A stretch of 43,593 bases of DNA, taken from IMG/VR virus record IMGVR_UViG_3300031578_000109, positions 1 through 43,593 of that record; one strand, 5' to 3'. Of this stretch, positions 1 to 6,543 are shown piece by piece; the first letter of the stretch is position 1, and each line of letters opens with the position of its first letter. The notes under the pieces are model-generated. The model did not search any database. It had not been told where the DNA came from and worked only from the letters and a program-made list of their open reading frames with translations. The position numbers and the translations under genes were made by a program. This stretch comes from a virus.

Positions 1-396
1 TATAATTTTTGGAAAGCCGTAGACGTATTGGTTTGGGATAAGGGCCGAATAGGTATGGGCCGCCCGTGGCGCAAGCAGTATGAATTAATAATTGCGGCCC
101 ACGACGAGGATTATTGTAAAGGGGATATGGCGACGCGTGCAGATATTCTTAAATTTACACCGATTAATCATACGAACCGAACACACCAAGCCGAAAAACC
201 CGTTACTCTTTTAAGTGAATTGATAAAAGCTACTACGGCGGAAGGTGCGATAATATTTGACCCATTTGTCGGCACCGGAGCCACAGCCGTCGCAGCCCAA
301 AAACTCAATCGAAATTATATAGGCCTTGAAATCAACCCCGACTATTGCGAAATAGCCCGCAAGCGTTTAGCGCAAGAGGTATTGATAAATGCCTAA
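1..396 (+). CDS. DNA methyltransferase, C-terminal part (beta class, N6-adenine or N4-cytosine)
   Basis: This is the C-terminal part of a site-specific DNA methyltransferase that begins at 43462 if the molecule is circular. It is open in frame from base 1. Residues VWDKGRIGMGR belong to the central strand and target region of the family. FDPFVGTGATAVAA followed by YIGLEINPDYCEIARKRL is the S-adenosylmethionine-binding FxGxG motif at the C-terminus. Having DPPW first and FxGxG last is the beta-class order. The gene ends in an ATGCCTAA overlap with the helicase gene, so the two are translationally coupled. It would protect phage DNA from restriction or serve regulation. The specificity cannot be read from the sequence. 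Confidence 0.85.
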   Translation, partial: YNFWKAVDVLVWDKGRIGMGRPWRKQYELIIAAHDEDYCKGDMATRADILKFTPINHTNRTHQAEKPVTLLSELIKATTAEGAIIFDPFVGTGATAVAAQKLNRNYIGLEINPDYCEIARKRLAQEVLINA

Positions 397-1576
397 ATCC
401 CTTCGCGAACGAACCATCGCCTGGGCGCTGCAAAGCGAATCCGCCCAGCGTATCCGCGCCTGCCTTGATATCGCGCGGTGCCTCCCGCCTATCGACGACG
501 ACGGCGAGGGCTGGGACGCCATAACGTATAAGCTGGGCTGCGCGAACGGCGTCATCAACCTCCGCATCGACGCCCTCGAGGCCGGCGTGAAAGAGGATAA
601 GATTAGCCGCACGACGCGCGTCGCCTACAACGTCGACGCCGCGGCGCCCCGCTGGGAGCAGTTTCTGCGCGAGGTATTCGTAAATGACGACCTAATAGCA
701 TACGTCCAACTCGCCGTCGGCTATTCCTTCACCGGCGACATCTCCGAGCACTGCTTCTTCTTGTGCCACGGCGGCGGCGCCAACGGCAAATCGACATTCC
801 TGGGCGCGCTAAAACACGCCGCCGGCGACTACGGCTACACCCTTCCCTTCACCGTTCTCGAGCCAAGCCGCAACGCTGGCGAAGGCGCGTCGCCCTATAT
901 GGCCGACCTTGACGGCGCGCGCTTCGTTACCGCCTCCGAGGTCCGCGAAAATACCAAGCTCGACGAGTCGCGCATCAAACTGCTCAGCGGCGAATATGAC
1001 ATAACCGCGCGGCGCCTCCACGGCGCACCCTTTACGTACCGGCCGCAACTCAAACTGTGGCTCGGCGTCAACCATAAACCCCGCGTTGCCGACGACACCG
1101 ACGGCTTCTGGCGGCGGCCGCGGTACATTCCCTTCACGCAAAAATTCGAGGGCGATGCGCAGGATACGCGGCTCTTCGACGCGCTGCTGGCGGAGACACC
1201 CGGTATATTGCGATGGGTCGTCGAAGGCGCGGCGAAATGGTACGCCGCCGCCGAAGCGAACGGCGGCCGGCCGGTTCTCGCCGTCGTCCCGGGCGCCGCG
1301 GAGCTACTAAAGGAGTGGCGCGGCGAGAGCGACCCTATACAAGAGTTTCTTAACGATAGATGTATTGAAAATTACGATGTTCGCGCTGAGCGCGGCGATG
1401 TTTACCGAGAATATGACGAATGGTGTAGCGATAACCGCGTACCTCACAAGGAACGCCTAACACGTAACGGCTTTATAAGAAGATTAACCTCTCGTTACGA
1501 TACTGTTAAAGTTGGCAATAGAAGATTTTTTAAAGGTTTAGGGTTAATTGATGAGAATACGGAGTCCGCATTTTAA
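389..1576 (+). CDS. SF3/D5-family replicative helicase domain protein (C-terminal part of a split primase-helicase)
   Basis: This is a 395-residue superfamily 3 helicase. The first 60 residues (SESAQRIRACLDIAR and then CANGVINLR) are the D5_N region, which in homologues continues directly from the primase part. Walker A is GGGANGKST at residues 128-136, Walker B ends at RFVTASE near residue 184, and the sensor asparagine is in WLGVNHKPR near 228. The C-terminus is a small winged-helix-like region. It should unwind the phage DNA at replication forks. The start ATG at 389 overlaps the methyltransferase stop and has no clear ribosome site, so translation probably depends on coupling. The missing N-terminal half is at 42459-43462. 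Confidence 0.9.
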   Translation: MPKSLRERTIAWALQSESAQRIRACLDIARCLPPIDDDGEGWDAITYKLGCANGVINLRIDALEAGVKEDKISRTTRVAYNVDAAAPRWEQFLREVFVNDDLIAYVQLAVGYSFTGDISEHCFFLCHGGGANGKSTFLGALKHAAGDYGYTLPFTVLEPSRNAGEGASPYMADLDGARFVTASEVRENTKLDESRIKLLSGEYDITARRLHGAPFTYRPQLKLWLGVNHKPRVADDTDGFWRRPRYIPFTQKFEGDAQDTRLFDALLAETPGILRWVVEGAAKWYAAAEANGGRPVLAVVPGAAELLKEWRGESDPIQEFLNDRCIENYDVRAERGDVYREYDEWCSDNRVPHKERLTRNGFIRRLTSRYDTVKVGNRRFFKGLGLIDENTESAF

Positions 1577-1579
1577 GAG

Positions 1580-1683
1580 CGGCACAACGGCACTTTAAAC
1601 CCCCATTTGGTATATTATACATACGTGGAAGTTACTATAGAAAGAAAATACGCAAATAGGCCTCTAAAGTGCCGCAAGTGCCG
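1580..1683. repeat. Long inverted repeat with doubled GGCAC/GTGCC boxes
   Basis: The left arm CGGCACAACGGCACTTTA (1580-1597) is matched on the other strand by TAAAGTGCCGCAAGTGCCG (1665-1683), with one extra base. Each arm holds two GGCAC boxes. CCATTT (1604-1609) and AAATGG (1684-1690) extend the symmetry. The AT-rich centre contains GTATA-T-TATAC. It lies directly behind the helicase gene and ahead of a helix-turn-helix gene. It could be an operator array or a replication origin. There is no T-run, so a simple terminator is unlikely. Confidence 0.6.
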
Positions 1684-1723
1684 TAAATGGCTATAAGGCG
1701 GTCAACAATAACGGAGGTTCGCT

Positions 1724-1933
1724 ATGGTAGTACTCAACGGTCAGGTTGACACCGAGGAGGTATACGTTGGCTGGAAGGCTATCGCCGCGGCGCTGGGCGT
1801 GTCGGTAACGACGGCGAAGCGATGGCGGCGTAAAAATAAGTTGCCGGCGTATAAGGTTGTAGGTCAATTTCGTGCAAGTAGGGCGGAAATAAAGGCGTGG
1901 ATGGCCGGTTTTGGCCTAAAAAAGCCTAAATAA
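1724..1933 (+). CDS. Small helix-turn-helix DNA-binding protein (MerR/excisionase-like)
   Basis: This 69-residue protein has a single helix-turn-helix at about residues 15-45 (WKAIAAALGVSVTTAKRWRRKNKLPAY). The following residues, FRASRAEIKAWM, are typical of the HTH_17/excisionase-type winged fold. A ribosome site, ACGGAGG, precedes the ATG. It stands alone between the replication genes and the terminase, between an inverted repeat upstream and a promoter downstream. It is therefore a good candidate for the regulator of the late genes or of its own region. An excisionase role is possible but less likely, because it is far from the integrase. Confidence 0.75.
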   Translation: MVVLNGQVDTEEVYVGWKAIAAALGVSVTTAKRWRRKNKLPAYKVVGQFRASRAEIKAWMAGFGLKKPK

Positions 1934-1948
1934 GTCGATTTTGTTATC

Positions 1949-1977
1949 TTGTCAAAGGGGATATTATCGGTTATGCT
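1949..1977 (+). promoter_or_regulatory. Probable late promoter
   Basis: TTGTCA (1949-1954) and TATGCT (1972-1977) are separated by 17 bases and match the sigma70 pattern. It points into the terminase and structural genes and leaves a leader of about 130 bases. Confidence 0.5.
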
Positions 1978-2017
1978 TATAGCGTGAAATTAGTATACAG
2001 CGAATCCTCCCTTCCCT

Positions 2018-2101
2018 GGCGACGCACGGCCTTTAGGCTGGCGTCGCCTTTATCGCAATTTAGGCCCGAGGTAGGCGCGCCGAAATAGCAAAGCCTCGGG
2101 C
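2018..2101 (+). other. Two strong hairpins in the leader of the terminase genes
   Basis: GGCGACGC (2018-2025) pairs with GCGTCGCC (2041-2048), and GCCCGAGG (2064-2071) pairs with CCTCGGGC (2094-2101). They fill the space between the late promoter and the small terminase start at 2119. There is no T-run. They may control transcription or translation. A packaging site is also possible, since such sites often lie by the small terminase gene, but nothing specific shows it. Confidence 0.45.
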
Positions 2102-2118
2102 AGCCCTGCGGGGCGTAT

Positions 2119-2463
2119 ATGGTTAAGGCGAAGCAACCGAATAAAACGGTGGATAACGGCCGTAAGGCTAATGGCCAGTTCGGCGCCGGTAACGATTTTG
2201 GCGAGCGTTCTGGGCCGTATAGCAAGCAGGACCGCGAGTGGAAGCGGCAGGCTGAAGAGGCGATGCGGCGTGCGGTGCCCGTTGAGCGCCTTGAGCGCAT
2301 AATGGACGTGATGGCGCAGAAGGCCGAGGATGGCAACGCCGAAGCGGCTAAGTTTATTGCGGACCGCTTACTTGGCAAGGCACCGCAGCAGCTCAACGTC
2401 GGCGGCGCCGACGGCGGCCCGCTTGAACTAACGGTAAATGTTACGCCGCCTAAAAATAAATGA
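2119..2463 (+). CDS. terS: Terminase small subunit
   Basis: The product has 114 residues. A basic N-terminus with the KANGQFGAGN motif is followed by a helical region (residues 40-95) rich in E and R and the segment ADRLLGKAPQQ. This layout is common in phage small terminases and DUF5681-like proteins. It should recognise the packaging site on concatemeric DNA and load the large subunit. It lies directly before the large terminase gene and overlaps it by about 26 bases. No good ribosome site precedes the ATG at 2119; the start could also lie slightly elsewhere. Confidence 0.75.
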   Translation: MVKAKQPNKTVDNGRKANGQFGAGNDFGERSGPYSKQDREWKRQAEEAMRRAVPVERLERIMDVMAQKAEDGNAEAAKFIADRLLGKAPQQLNVGGADGGPLELTVNVTPPKNK

Positions 2464-3730
2464 GGAATGGCCCGGTGGATCGAAGGCCCAAAAGCAATAC
2501 ACGGTTTATAAGGCGTGCGTTGATGGTCGTTATCGCCGCGTCGTCGTGCGGGCTGGCCGCAAGTTTGGCAAGACGTTTACCGCGGTCCGGGTTGCACGTA
2601 GCTGGGCGGCGGAAAGCCCGGGCGAGATTATTTTATTCGCGGCGCCGGAGTTCTCGTACTTGCGCGACCAGGTTGTACCGGAGCTGATAAAGGACATACC
2701 AAACGAGGCGGTTAAGGGCGGTAGTTGGGGCGTCGGATATAATAAGTCGGAGCATATCTTAACTATGGGGAATGACGCGCAGATATTTTTACGGAGTATG
2801 GAGAACGCGGACTCGGTGCGGCCGTTGTCGGTTGCGGGTTTAATCGCCGAGGAGTTTAGCTTGTGGACTCCCTACGCGTGGAATGAGTGCGTCCGGCCGA
2901 CGCTTATGGCGAAGGCGGCGCCGGCGCTGTTTATCTTTACGCCTAAAGGTATGAACCAGGCATACGAGCTTTGGGACCATGCGATATCAGGCGCTGAAGG
3001 CCATAAGGCGTTTCACTTCACGAGTTACGATGGCCCGGTGCCCCGGGAGGCTATCGACGCGGAGGCGGCGACGATGCCGGAGGGCGTGCGGCGCCAGGAA
3101 ATATACGCCGAATTCCTTGAGGACTTGGGCGGCGTGTTTCAGGGTGTTATGGATTGCGTCGCCGGCGATAAGGAAAGCGCGTTACTAAACGAGATTTACG
3201 TTATAGGCGCCGATGTAGGCGAGGTCCACGACTTCAACGTAGCGACGGTTGTGCGGCGCAGCACCAAGGCCGTCGTCGAGCAAGTCAGGTTTACGGGCGT
3301 TGAGCCTGAAATGGTCGTTGACCGCTTTAAGGCGTTGAGCGACCAGTATAACGGCGCTGTAGTTCTAATCGACAATACGGGGTTGGGCTGGGCCGTTTGG
3401 GGCCGGCTAAAGACGCTTGGCGTGCCAGTCAAGCCTTACAGATTTACGGCGGAGTCGAAGCGCCAATTAATCGCGAACCTCGTAATGATGATTTCGCAGC
3501 GCTCGATACGTTACCCTGATATCCCGGAGCTTATTAACGAATTGCAGATATACGAGGCGAAGCAGCTCCCGAGCGGCACCGTTCAATACGGCGCCCCCTC
3601 GGGTTACCACGACGACTGCGTGACGGCGCTGGCGTTGGCGTGCTGGGAGCTGGGCCACGGTATACAGATAACCGACTTCCGGCCGGTGATGGGCCGCGAG
3701 CGGAGTCAGTTGCCGGCGGGGCCGTTCTGA
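2438..3730 (+). CDS. terL: Terminase large subunit
   Basis: This 430-residue protein has the two domains of a packaging motor. In the ATPase, Walker A is RAGRKFGKT at residues 38-46 and Walker B is GLIAEE at about 134-139. In the RNase H-like nuclease, the acidic residues are D259 (IGADVG), D312 (LIDNTG) and D392-D393 (YHDDC). It translocates DNA into the prohead and cuts it. The first ATG overlaps terS and has no clear ribosome site, so it is probably coupled to it. The stop TGA shares its A with the start of the next gene. Confidence 0.93.
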   Translation: MLRRLKINEEWPGGSKAQKQYTVYKACVDGRYRRVVVRAGRKFGKTFTAVRVARSWAAESPGEIILFAAPEFSYLRDQVVPELIKDIPNEAVKGGSWGVGYNKSEHILTMGNDAQIFLRSMENADSVRPLSVAGLIAEEFSLWTPYAWNECVRPTLMAKAAPALFIFTPKGMNQAYELWDHAISGAEGHKAFHFTSYDGPVPREAIDAEAATMPEGVRRQEIYAEFLEDLGGVFQGVMDCVAGDKESALLNEIYVIGADVGEVHDFNVATVVRRSTKAVVEQVRFTGVEPEMVVDRFKALSDQYNGAVVLIDNTGLGWAVWGRLKTLGVPVKPYRFTAESKRQLIANLVMMISQRSIRYPDIPELINELQIYEAKQLPSGTVQYGAPSGYHDDCVTALALACWELGHGIQITDFRPVMGRERSQLPAGPF

Positions 3731-3888
3731 TGACGTTGACGCAAGCAGAGCAGAGGATAATCGAGCTATACCGCGAAGTAAAACATCACGGGTACGGTGG
3801 CTTTGAAGTTCGCGTTGAGAGCGGCCAAGCAACGTTCATTAGGGTTAGGGATTACAAAGTAGAAAAACTCGACGATGCCACAGCTTAA
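3730..3888 (+). CDS. Small DUF2292/YezD-like protein
   Basis: This 52-residue protein has the DUF2292 pattern: a short helix (EQRIIELYREVK), a strand pair (GFEVRVESGQATFIRVRD) and a short tail. Its function is unknown. It starts on the last base of the terL stop (TGATG) and overlaps the portal start by 14 bases, so the three genes form one tightly coupled unit. A similar fold is encoded at 31639. Confidence 0.65.
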   Translation: MTLTQAEQRIIELYREVKHHGYGGFEVRVESGQATFIRVRDYKVEKLDDATA

Positions 3889-5980
3889 GCCACAACTCGA
3901 TATAAATAAAATCCTGCAGTCGATGGGATACGGCTACCTGTTTAGTAATCCCTTTGCGACTGAGTATGGCCGCGACCCGAAAAACGCCTACCGTACGGCG
4001 TGGGACGCCTACGATAAGATGCTGGCCTGGGACCCGGAGTTAGCGGCGCTCGACAAGCTGGCGCGGATGGCGGTGCTGGCCCACGATACCGAAATCGTCG
4101 CGGCTACCGAAGACGCTGAGAGCGAGAAAGCGGCGGAGTTCTGCCGCGAGATGATTTCAAATATACCGTATTGGGACGACATCCTATACGACCTGCTTGA
4201 CTCGCCAGCCAAGGGTATGGCGGTGATTCAAAAGAATTACGTTCGCGACGGCTCGCGAATACTCATCGCCGACGGCGATAACGGCCCGGCGCTGCAAACG
4301 CTGCCGCAATACTGGTTTTATTGGAAGCCCGTCGACGGCGTGCCGACGCTTGTATACCGCGGTTCGTACGGCGGCGAGAAAGAGCAACCCCTCGACCCCG
4401 AGAACTTTATTATTGCGCGGCACGGTTATACTGTTGAGAATCCCTATGGCCGCGGCTACCTTACCGAAGCATTCTGGACGTTCGTAACGAAGAAAATTAT
4501 TAAGGGATGTATGGTTCAGCTTGTAAAGCGTGGCGTCGAGGTAGAGCGCTGGGTGCAGTGCATAGCGGAAGACGTAGGTAAAGAAGCCTGGAATATGAAA
4601 GATATTATCCGCGACGCGCTTAGCGACTTTGCGCGATATAGCGATATAGTATTGCCGCCCGGCGCCGAGTTACACCACCAGCCCGGCGACCAGGGCGCGC
4701 TGCAGTCGGAGCTCAATTTTACCCACCTGCTCGATAACTACGAAGCGAAGTTAGTTCTCGGCCAAACGCTTACGACGGACCAAGGCCGTACCGGCAGCTA
4801 CGAGCTCGGTAAGATACACGAGTTACAGCAGAACCGCTTTACGATTTCACGCTGTAAAGACCGTGATGCCGATATTAGCGACCAGCTCCTAACGCCGGTA
4901 TGTGAGCTCAACTTCAACGTTGGCCGGGCGAAGTTCAAGACGAAATACGAACCGGAACGCGACCGTAAGGAGGACGCGGAGATACTTGAACGGCTTGGTA
5001 AAACGGTAAAGGGATTAAGAACTACCCAAGACCACGTACATTATGCGTTTGACCTTCCTCGACCGGAGCCGAACGCGCCGCCTGAAGAGATATACGAGAT
5101 TACGGTCGGCAGCGGGGGCGGCAGCGGCGGCGGCGGCGAGCCCTTCGGTGAACCGTTCGGCGGCTTCGCGGCTGTGGCGCAAAAAAAAAAGTTGACGGCG
5201 CTGGCGACGAAGGCGGCGCGGCAGGACGAAGCAGATAAGCGCGTAAAGCTCGTAGACGGCCAGGTAGCGCGGTACTTAACGCTCGTAAAGGGTACGGTAG
5301 ATAGGCGGTTCAAGGAATGGCGAAAACTAATCGACAAATCGCGATCCTACGACGACTTAATGGCCCGCGTCGAGTCGCGCGCGCGCGAGTGGCCGGCGTT
5401 CGCCGGCGCGCTGCGTACGGCCGCCGTCGCCAGCTACGCGCTCGGTATGGCGACGCAGGCGACGCAGACGGCCGTCAAGGCCGCGGCGATAGCGGCGCCG
5501 CCCGAGTATGATACCTGGGAAGACGTGCTGCGGGCGTTCAAGGACAAGGTGCCGATAAGCGCGGAGGTATTTTACAGCCTCGACCAGGAGTTACGCGCTA
5601 AATACTTCGCGACGGCGATAGCGGAAGATGACTATATGGCGACGGTGTTGCATAGCTTGATGACGACGGCGATAGAAGGCGGCGAGACGTTCTCGACGTT
5701 CAAGGCGGGCGCGTATGAGGGTATGCGCGCCGGCGGCTATACCTTCCCGGAGCCGTACCGCCTCGAGACGGTATTTCGCCGGCATATCAGTACCGCCGAC
5801 GCCGCGGCGCGCGATGAGTGGTACGAGATACCCGAAGTCGCCGAGATGCTTTGGGGCTTCGTCTATACTACCTCGGGGCGGCCGAACGTGCGGCCATCGC
5901 ACGCTAGCCTTAATAAGACGAAGTTGCCGAAGGAGCATCCATTCTGGAATACGAATTCGCCCCCTAACGCCTATGGTTGA
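3875..5980 (+). CDS. Portal protein (Mu gp29/DUF935-like) fused to MuF-type head morphogenesis domain
   Basis: Residues 1 to about 400 are a DUF935-type portal, with NPYGRGYLTEAFW and LGQTLTTDQG as family signatures. The portal ring is the DNA entry channel and the vertex to which the neck attaches. A glycine-rich linker (GSGGGSGGGG, near residue 415) leads to a MuF-like domain at about 600-701 (ETVFRRHISTADAAARDEW, then HPFWNTNSPPNAYG). In Mu these are separate proteins, gp29 and gp30. The reading frame stops at TGA 5978-5980, exactly before the CxC motif expected after PPNxYG, while recognisable MuF sequence continues in the same frame to 6115. See the next two entries. Confidence 0.9.
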   Translation: MPQLKPQLDINKILQSMGYGYLFSNPFATEYGRDPKNAYRTAWDAYDKMLAWDPELAALDKLARMAVLAHDTEIVAATEDAESEKAAEFCREMISNIPYWDDILYDLLDSPAKGMAVIQKNYVRDGSRILIADGDNGPALQTLPQYWFYWKPVDGVPTLVYRGSYGGEKEQPLDPENFIIARHGYTVENPYGRGYLTEAFWTFVTKKIIKGCMVQLVKRGVEVERWVQCIAEDVGKEAWNMKDIIRDALSDFARYSDIVLPPGAELHHQPGDQGALQSELNFTHLLDNYEAKLVLGQTLTTDQGRTGSYELGKIHELQQNRFTISRCKDRDADISDQLLTPVCELNFNVGRAKFKTKYEPERDRKEDAEILERLGKTVKGLRTTQDHVHYAFDLPRPEPNAPPEEIYEITVGSGGGSGGGGEPFGEPFGGFAAVAQKKKLTALATKAARQDEADKRVKLVDGQVARYLTLVKGTVDRRFKEWRKLIDKSRSYDDLMARVESRAREWPAFAGALRTAAVASYALGMATQATQTAVKAAAIAAPPEYDTWEDVLRAFKDKVPISAEVFYSLDQELRAKYFATAIAEDDYMATVLHSLMTTAIEGGETFSTFKAGAYEGMRAGGYTFPEPYRLETVFRRHISTADAAARDEWYEIPEVAEMLWGFVYTTSGRPNVRPSHASLNKTKLPKEHPFWNTNSPPNAYG

Positions 5981-6115
5981 AACTGCACCAAGGTTGAAGT
6001 GCTTGCCGAAGGCAGGCCTAGCGAAAACGAGCCGCCGGAGAATTGGCGTAGTATACCTGACGCCAAAGCTGGCTTCGACAAAACGCCTGGCGAGATGTTG
6101 AGGGCGATGCCGTAA
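5978..6115 (+). other. In-frame extension of the MuF domain behind a TGA codon (possible selenocysteine readthrough)
   Basis: After TGA at codon 702 the frame stays open for 44 codons to TAA at 6113-6115. It reads NCTKVEVL and then PDAKAGFDKTPGEML. MuF domains normally read PPNGxGCRCxV followed by a PDxGFxxNPG-like stretch. The TGA thus stands where the first conserved cysteine belongs, and the family sequence resumes right behind it. Codon use resembles the rest of the gene. Other genes here (terL, 10882-11328, the tape measure) use TGA as stop, so the code is not globally changed. Selenocysteine, UGA misreading, a mutation or a sequencing error could explain it. Confidence 0.6.
6001..6017 (+). 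promoter_or_regulatory. SECIS-like hairpin behind the in-frame TGA
   Basis: GCTTGCC (6001-6007) pairs over seven positions with GGCAGGC (6011-6017), including one U-G pair, and closes a GAA triloop. Twenty-seven bases separate the TGA from the loop, and the first loop base is G. Both agree with the bacterial SECIS rule of an apical loop about 16-37 bases downstream with a G in its first two positions. A bulged U as in E. coli is not seen. Such hairpins also occur by chance in GC-rich genes. Confidence 0.4.
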
Positions 6116-6270
6116 TGGAAGATTGGGAAAAACAATACAGAATACGTTTAGGTGAACTTATCGTAAAAGAGATGCTCCGCGAGCTGTTACCCGTGTTTTT
6201 AGCTGGCTTTGCTATAGGAGCGGTCGTAGTTGGTGCCGTAGCGATTATAATGATAATGATTATGATATGA
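6115..6270 (+). CDS. Small single-pass membrane protein
   Basis: This 51-residue protein begins MEDWEKQYRIRLGEL and has one hydrophobic segment from about residue 26 to the end (VFLAGFAIGAVVVGAV, then repeated isoleucine and methionine). The ATG overlaps the TAA that ends the MuF extension (TAATG). This supports translation running through the TGA upstream, because coupled genes here normally abut. The function is unknown. It might be a minor membrane factor of infection or lysis. Confidence 0.6.
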   Translation: MEDWEKQYRIRLGELIVKEMLRELLPVFLAGFAIGAVVVGAVAIIMIMIMI

Positions 6271-6303
6271 CCTTAAAGAACTAACTACCTTAGCCGAAAC
6301 CCG

Positions 6304-6340
6304 GCGGGGTCCGCTCTTCGGAGCAGGCCCCGCTTTTTTT
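6304..6340 (+). terminator. Rho-independent terminator with TTCG loop
   Basis: GCGGGG (6304-6309) pairs with CCCCGC (6328-6333). An inner stem GCTC-TTCG-GAGC (6313-6324) follows, and seven Ts come directly behind. It lies inside the late gene cluster, so it probably only partially reduces or regulates transcription of the downstream head genes. Confidence 0.85.
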
Positions 6341-6541
6341 ATGGCGACATCACACGAAAGAGGTTGGCCGATTTATTACGACGGAAGGATATGGCGCTAC
6401 GCCGATACGAACGCGGCTATTACGGGGCGGCGGCCTTGCCGGCGCTGTGGCCATCGGCCGACGCTCGAGGGCTACGACGCTTGCCTGGGGTATATCCCCG
6501 GCGTTACCGCCGCGTGCTGCGGCCACGGGTTAAGGAGCTAA
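6341..6541 (+). CDS. Small cysteine-rich conserved phage protein
   Basis: The product has up to 66 residues. It carries CRRCGHRPTLEGYDACLGYIPG and then ACCGHG, a pattern I recognise from short conserved proteins beside head genes of many siphoviruses. The cysteines suggest a zinc site. The function is unknown. The first ATG directly follows the T-run of the terminator and has no ribosome site. Its mRNA would have to come from readthrough, or the real start lies a little further inside. Confidence 0.65.
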   Translation: MATSHERGWPIYYDGRIWRYADTNAAITGRRPCRRCGHRPTLEGYDACLGYIPGVTAACCGHGLRS

Positions 6542-6543
6542 CT

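Noticed and set aside
5978-5980. A changed genetic code in which TGA is a sense codon everywhere
   Set aside because: terS, terL, the connector gene ending at 11328 and the tape measure gene end in TGA at normal gene junctions with immediate starts behind them. TGA must be a stop in general.
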